DNA of 9,245 nucleotides from an uncultured Dietzia sp. (lineage in GTDB: Bacteria > Actinomycetota > Actinomycetes > Mycobacteriales > Mycobacteriaceae): positions 1 through 9,245 of the forward strand of contig CAMNYG010000035.1 of NCBI GenBank assembly GCA_946570335.1. The letters run 5' to 3'. Position numbers and translations under genes: made by a program. The notes under the pieces were generated by a model. That model was given only the letters and a program-made list of their open reading frames with translations. It had not been told where the DNA came from and ran no database searches. Below, piece after piece: positions 5,492-9,245 of the stretch (its first letter is position 1; each line of letters begins with the position of its first letter).

Positions 5492-7278
5492 GCTGGCACC
5501 GCCTGCTCGGTATCTGCGGGGCCGTCAAAAAGCTCCCGCCACCGCACATTCGTGTCGTGGATCCGCGTCTGATCTTCAATCGTGGTCAACAGCACCTGGA
5601 TCGGAATGCCGGCCGAGCCGTCCTTGGCCGGTTTGAGCATGAATTTGCCCCGACCCAGTGGGGGCTTCTGTCGCCGCCGGTCGTCGTCCACAGGCGCTGC
5701 TCTGCGTTCGATCGGGGCGCCTTTGGACCAGGCGGTGATCATTGCTGCTTCGGCCTCGGTGAACTGCAATACGCCGCGCAGCCGGTCGAGCTCGCCAGCG
5801 GGCAGGCCACCGCAGATGACCATCCCCGCCCGTTCGATGAAGCCCATCGCCGTTTTCACGTCGACTTCGTTGGGCAGTGCCTCCAGGTCACGCCCAGTGT
5901 GCGTAATCATGAGCAGGCCCGTGCCATCTGTTCGGTTGAGTCTCGTTAGCTCATCCACGCGCTGCACCATGCCTGCACCGGCGCCCAGAGTCGCCCACAT
6001 CTCGTCCAGGATCGCCAGGAAGTACCGCTGGGGAGCCAGGTCGAAATCGGCCAACACATGCGCGGCCTCCATCGCCCCGTAGGCATCGGACCAGCACGCC
6101 AGCAGCACACCGGCCTTGAGCGCTTGGTCCCCCCGTGCAATTGCAGAGACGTCGATACAGATTGCGGGCGCGTCCAGGTCGATCTTCGTGGTGGTGTGTT
6201 CAGCGAACACCTGCCCCATGACGCCGTCGGTCAGTGATTCCAGGGTCTGCACCAGGGTCCGGACAGTCTGGTGATACTCCACCTCGTCTTTGACGAACAA
6301 TGCCCGCCGCAGATCGTCGTTGCCCTCTCGGATGAAGTCGATGAGGTCGCGTAGCAGCGGCGGGGAGGCGAAGGAGAACTGTCCCGTCTCGCGCATGGTG
6401 CGCAGGGATGTCGACACGATCAGGCCCTCGAAGTCGGCCAGCGGCCGGCCGCGGATCAGCTCTGCCAGCGCCGTCACCATCGTGACCTGGCGCGAATGCA
6501 CCGACTCGGCTGTTTCGGTGATCGCGTCGGTCAGCTTGGCGGCCTCCTCGCTGTCGGCGGGCAGGGTGTCCAGGTGTGCCTGCATCACCGGGATCGCCTC
6601 ACCGAGGGCTCCCGCAGCCAGCGGGTTGAGGTGACCGTGTCCGTGACCCAGGCGGATCACCTGCCCGTGCTTGCCGGTGGGGGTCACCATTGCGTCGGTC
6701 ACCGGGACGTATTCGCCCTTGATGTCTCCGGCGACGATGGGCACATGGCCTTGGGCGACAGCGCCGATGAACTGCTTGCGGATAACGGTGGACTTGCCCA
6801 GGCCCGGAAGCGACAGCACGAACGCCGACGGGTTACCGATAATGCCAGCCTGGAACCACGACAGCACATCACCGGACACGTCTTGGCCGGTCTGGACATG
6901 CACGCCCAGGGGCACACCGACAGCCGGAGCGGTGGCGCCCACGACCCAGGGGTTAAAACCGCACCCGTAGTTGGTCGATGTCTGGGTCGCGCCGGGGGCC
7001 GAGACCACGGACATTCGGCCGGAGAACACGCCCTTGAACCCGAGACCGTCCAGGGCTGAGTACCGCGTGGTAAATCGGGGTTTGAGGTAGCGCAACGCCG
7101 AGGCCTGGCGTGCCGTCCGGGCCTGTTCGGCGCGCTCAGGATGCTCCCCACACCACTGCCTGTATGCGCGCCCCGTCGGGGTAAAAATCCACGGCGGCTG
7201 GACGTCGCCGGCGGTGATCCGGGCGTGCAGCTCCTCAAGCTCCGCCGGTCCGATCGGTGGCTTCGTGCGTCGCGCCAT
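5488..7278 (-). CDS. VirB4-like type IV secretion ATPase
   Basis: A 596-residue ATPase that probably energises assembly of, or transport through, the conjugation channel from the cytoplasmic side. The nucleotide-binding loop is Pro-Gly-Leu-Gly-Lys-Ser-Thr at residues 158-164, with K162. The acidic Walker B end is Ile-Leu-Asp-Glu at 423-426. Further VirB4/TraG-type landmarks are Gly-Asp-Ile-Lys-Gly-Glu-Tyr at 184-190, Leu-Asn-Pro-Leu at 217-220, and Thr-His-Thr-Gly-Arg-Asp-Leu at 459-465 after Walker B. The usual first Gly of the Walker A loop is Ser156. The roughly 125 residues before the ATPase core are too short for a full VirB4 N-terminal domain, which may be supplied by the preceding protein. 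I chose ATG at 7278 because GAGGG (7286-7290) sits 7 bases from it and only 4 from an in-frame GTG at 7281. Its stop overlaps the next gene in a GTGA junction. Confidence 0.88.
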   Translation of the reverse strand: MARRTKPPIGPAELEELHARITAGDVQPPWIFTPTGRAYRQWCGEHPERAEQARTARQASALRYLKPRFTTRYSALDGLGFKGVFSGRMSVVSAPGATQTSTNYGCGFNPWVVGATAPAVGVPLGVHVQTGQDVSGDVLSWFQAGIIGNPSAFVLSLPGLGKSTVIRKQFIGAVAQGHVPIVAGDIKGEYVPVTDAMVTPTGKHGQVIRLGHGHGHLNPLAAGALGEAIPVMQAHLDTLPADSEEAAKLTDAITETAESVHSRQVTMVTALAELIRGRPLADFEGLIVSTSLRTMRETGQFSFASPPLLRDLIDFIREGNDDLRRALFVKDEVEYHQTVRTLVQTLESLTDGVMGQVFAEHTTTKIDLDAPAICIDVSAIARGDQALKAGVLLACWSDAYGAMEAAHVLADFDLAPQRYFLAILDEMWATLGAGAGMVQRVDELTRLNRTDGTGLLMITHTGRDLEALPNEVDVKTAMGFIERAGMVICGGLPAGELDRLRGVLQFTEAEAAMITAWSKGAPIERRAAPVDDDRRRQKPPLGRGKFMLKPAKDGSAGIPIQVLLTTIEDQTRIHDTNVRWRELFDGPADTEQAVPA

Positions 7279-8774
7279 CACTCGGCCCTCGCAAACGACG
7301 AGATGGTCGACTTCTGATCGAGCAGGACACCCAGCCCCAGGCCCGCGATAAACGCGGCATCCTGTTGACCGTTGGTGCTGTGTAGCCGCAGTTGCGAGCG
7401 GTTTCCGAGCTGGCCGATGATCGCCGAACCCTGGTCGAGCAGGTCGGCATCTCGCAGGGTCATCGTCACCAGGAGGGAGTACTCGCCGAGCTGACCGCCA
7501 CGTGCCAACGCCTGCCGTGCAGCCTCCGTGCGTTCCAACCGCAGGCCGGCCGAAGCCTTACCGATTGACCGCGTCTTGTTCGCCGCGTTCACCGCATCGG
7601 TGTGCTCCTTTTCCACCGTGCGGACGCCGTCACCGGCCGAGATCGGGCGGTAAATCAACGTCACACGCTTGCGCGGAATGTCGTCTTTCGGTTCAAGTAA
7701 GGGCCGCAGCACGTGGTCCGGGAATGCTGCCGCTGGTGGGGCAGCCATCTCGAACGACCGCGATATCCAGTCCTCATGCCGGTAGCTGGACCACTTGGTC
7801 ACCGCCTGGGCTGGGCCGGCATCCTCCCAGTCAACTCCCATCGGCTCGTCGGACAAACGCGCCTTGTCGAGCTCCTCCTCCAGATCCGGTCGGAAGCACC
7901 GCATCGCCAGCGCAATCGCATCTTCGGGCAGCATCGGCGTCGCCGAGACACCGGCATACTCCAGCCGCTGGTAGAGACCCGGAAGCCGCACACCCAGGTC
8001 GGTGGCCATCGCTTCCGGATCCTTGCGCTGCATCGCGGTTGCTGCTTTGAACGTGACCGCGATCCATGAGCGGGTGACGAGCTTGTCGCGCGCGAATTGC
8101 ACCGCCGATTCCGCCTGGATGCGGCGGGCGATTTCCGGTGTGGATTCGTCGACCGATCCCGCGACAGCCGCGATCAAGTCCAGGCCCGTCGCCGGGTAAG
8201 ACTCAACCGTCACCGTGGCCGCTACGACGTCGTCGTTGAGGGACAGTTCCGCCAGCCACGCACCCCACTCCGCGGTCATATTGTTTCGGTCGGTCACCGT
8301 CAGCGGTTCCTGACCTCGCGAGGAGGCGTCGAGGAGCACGGTGTATTGATTGAGAGCCTGGTCGCGGACCATGGCAAAGTCGTTGCCGGCTACATCGCGT
8401 CCTACATGGAGCTCGGTTTTCGCTAATGCGCCGGGAAGGCGGTAGCGGCCACCGGGGATGCGTGAGTTTGGTCCAGATCGGTAAATCGTGGACCCGGCCT
8501 TTTCGGCTCGCCAGAACTGAAACCGCATTTGCGCCACCTCATAAAGTGTTCGATTTCCGATACGCACGATCGCCGGCGCCAGGTACGCCACGGCCAGAAG
8601 GGCGATCAGCGCCCCAGGTCCTAAACCGCCCTGCATCAGCACCAACATCGCGACGATGAACGCGCCGCCGGCGATGAGCGTTGCCCGCAGCGGCAGACCG
8701 AACATTCCGGTTCTCTGGCTACGTTCACCGAGGGTGTAGAGCCGTAGGTCGCTGGCTTCGCCGGAAGTAGTCAC
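7278..8774 (-). CDS. SCO6880-family type IV secretion membrane protein (PrgI/VirB3-like plus possible VirB4 N-terminal region)
   Basis: A 498-residue protein starting with GTG; AAGGAG lies 10 bases upstream (8785-8790). Two hydrophobic helices near the N-terminus (about residues 29-47 and 52-71) form a hairpin, as in PrgI/VirB3-type proteins. The remaining 420 or so residues look soluble and probably cytoplasmic. The overall layout matches the actinobacterial family named after Streptomyces coelicolor SCO6880, found beside VirB4-like ATPases in conjugation clusters. Near the C-terminus (residues 460-485) the pattern Arg-Leu-x-Leu, then Gln-Gln-Asp-Ala-Ala-Phe, then a Gly-Leu-Gly-Leu-Gly turn resembles the end of the VirB4 N-terminal domain. 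No Walker motifs are present. The TGA stop overlaps the start of the ATPase gene, suggesting translational coupling and a joint complex at the inner face of the membrane. The family assignment is fairly sure; the VirB4-like reading of the C-terminal part is inference. Confidence 0.82.
   Translation of the reverse strand: MTTSGEASDLRLYTLGERSQRTGMFGLPLRATLIAGGAFIVAMLVLMQGGLGPGALIALLAVAYLAPAIVRIGNRTLYEVAQMRFQFWRAEKAGSTIYRSGPNSRIPGGRYRLPGALAKTELHVGRDVAGNDFAMVRDQALNQYTVLLDASSRGQEPLTVTDRNNMTAEWGAWLAELSLNDDVVAATVTVESYPATGLDLIAAVAGSVDESTPEIARRIQAESAVQFARDKLVTRSWIAVTFKAATAMQRKDPEAMATDLGVRLPGLYQRLEYAGVSATPMLPEDAIALAMRCFRPDLEEELDKARLSDEPMGVDWEDAGPAQAVTKWSSYRHEDWISRSFEMAAPPAAAFPDHVLRPLLEPKDDIPRKRVTLIYRPISAGDGVRTVEKEHTDAVNAANKTRSIGKASAGLRLERTEAARQALARGGQLGEYSLLVTMTLRDADLLDQGSAIIGQLGNRSQLRLHSTNGQQDAAFIAGLGLGVLLDQKSTISSFARAE
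7286..7290 (-). promoter_or_regulatory. Ribosome binding site deciding the start of the VirB4-like gene
   Basis: GAGGG on the minus strand lies inside the end of the SCO6880-family gene, 7 bases before ATG 7278 but only 4 before the alternative GTG 7281. This favours the ATG, which overlaps the upstream TGA by one base (TGATG). Confidence 0.55.
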
Positions 8775-8794
8775 CGCTTTTGTGCTCCTTGCCT

Positions 8795-9245
8795 TTACCT
8801 GTAGTGATGTGGGGTGGCGTGTGCGGCCAATGCGCTGTCGAGCATCTGCTCGGTGGTCTGCGTGGCTCGTGCCGTGCCCTGTGCAGCCGCCGCCACGGCC
8901 CCGATACCGGCACTGGCTACTCCCAGGGCCGCGCCAGCACCCTTCGATGCACCAGCCACCGCCCCACTGATTCCGCCACCACGACTCGGCGAGCTGCTGG
9001 TTCCGCTGGACGGACTGGCCCCCGAGGGCGATCCGCCCCCAGAGGGAGCTGGCGGCGTGGTCGGCCCGCCGCCTGATGGTCCTGCCGACGAGCCGGAGGA
9101 ACCGCCAGCAGAGTGCGGGCCGAGATAGGCGGCGCCGTTAGCCGACCCCTGTCCGGTGGACCCGGAAGCCGACTGCGCTCCACCAGTTCCGGCCACGGAC
9201 TGTTGGGCGGTGCCCAACGCGGCGCCAGCCATGCCGGCCACCGCG
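8795..9245 (-). CDS. C-terminal part of a TrbL/VirB6-like conjugation membrane protein (5' end outside window)
   Basis: Only the last 149 residues are visible. The frame stays open through the right edge, so the gene begins outside the window; a GTG at 9239-9241 is in frame but is probably internal. The visible part is an Ala/Gly-rich stretch, then about 70 residues of Gly/Ser/Pro-rich low complexity that is probably disordered. A second Ala/Gly-rich, weakly hydrophobic segment follows (roughly residues 90-125 of the visible part), then a short polar end. It stops with TAA 20 bases before the SCO6880-family gene. Actinobacterial conjugation operons usually place a polytopic TrbL/VirB6-like channel protein with a Gly/Ser-rich cytoplasmic or extracellular tail just before the SCO6880 gene. 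Position and composition therefore suggest that protein. The diagnostic transmembrane part is not in the window, so the family call is inference; that it is a real coding tail is much surer. Confidence 0.55.
   Translation of the reverse strand, partial: AVAGMAGAALGTAQQSVAGTGGAQSASGSTGQGSANGAAYLGPHSAGGSSGSSAGPSGGGPTTPPAPSGGGSPSGASPSSGTSSSPSRGGGISGAVAGASKGAGAALGVASAGIGAVAAAAQGTARATQTTEQMLDSALAAHATPHHYR

Noticed and set aside
6496..7059. Plus-strand open frame (187 codons) inside the VirB4-like gene
   Set aside because: It lies opposite the Walker A region of a clear ATPase and its product shows no recognisable domain.
1..9245. Relaxase, origin of transfer, tRNA, CRISPR array, attachment site or internal promoter
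   Set aside because: I saw no matching motif or repeat structure on either strand; gaps between genes are too short (at most about 30 bases) to hold most of these.

Overview
The window reads as part of a type IV secretion (conjugation) operon from a high-GC actinobacterium. All nine supported genes lie on the minus strand, so the operon is transcribed from the right edge towards the left edge. The DNA is visibly GC-rich. The genes follow each other with 4-base or 1-base overlaps or gaps of about 4 to 22 bases. The family set is an SCO6880-type membrane protein, a VirB4-like ATPase, an M23/transglycosylase wall hydrolase, a membrane-anchored VirB8-like protein, a TraD/TraG-type coupling ATPase and a DUF4913 protein. 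This set is typical of conjugative plasmids and integrative elements of Streptomyces, Rhodococcus, Gordonia and related genera. I cannot name the genus from the sequence alone, and no replication or integration gene is present to say plasmid or ICE.

Layout in transcription order: (1) 9245-8795, the C-terminal end of a Gly/Ser/Ala-rich protein cut by the window edge, probably the polytopic TrbL/VirB6-like channel protein. (2) 8774-7278, an SCO6880-family protein with two N-terminal membrane helices. (3) 7278-5488, a VirB4-like ATPase. (4) 5491-5249, an 80-residue helix-turn-helix/leucine-zipper protein resembling an IS3-family OrfA. (5) 5244-3601, a 547-residue wall hydrolase with three catalytic domains. 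(6) 3578-3030, a single-pass membrane protein with a small extracellular domain. (7) 2997-1273, the coupling protein. (8) 1276-770, a DUF4913 protein. (9) 773-84, a coiled-coil protein with a strongly acidic tail. Positions 1-83 hold no gene I can support.

The probable division of labour is as follows. Gene 5 opens the thick cell wall. Genes 1, 2 and 6 form the membrane channel. Gene 3 energises assembly or transport, and gene 7 receives the relaxase-DNA substrate. Genes 8 and 9 are translationally chained to the coupling protein and are candidates for its accessory factors. Gene 4 is a candidate small DNA-binding regulator that appears to be recruited from a transposon. The relaxase, origin of transfer, operon promoter and terminator are not in the window.

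Points most worth a second look: the triple hydrolase (M23 + M15/LAS-like + SLT); the OrfA-like protein built into the operon; the apparent splitting of VirB4 over genes 2 and 3, with an atypical Walker A; and the uncharacterised DUF4913/acidic coiled-coil pair behind the coupling protein.
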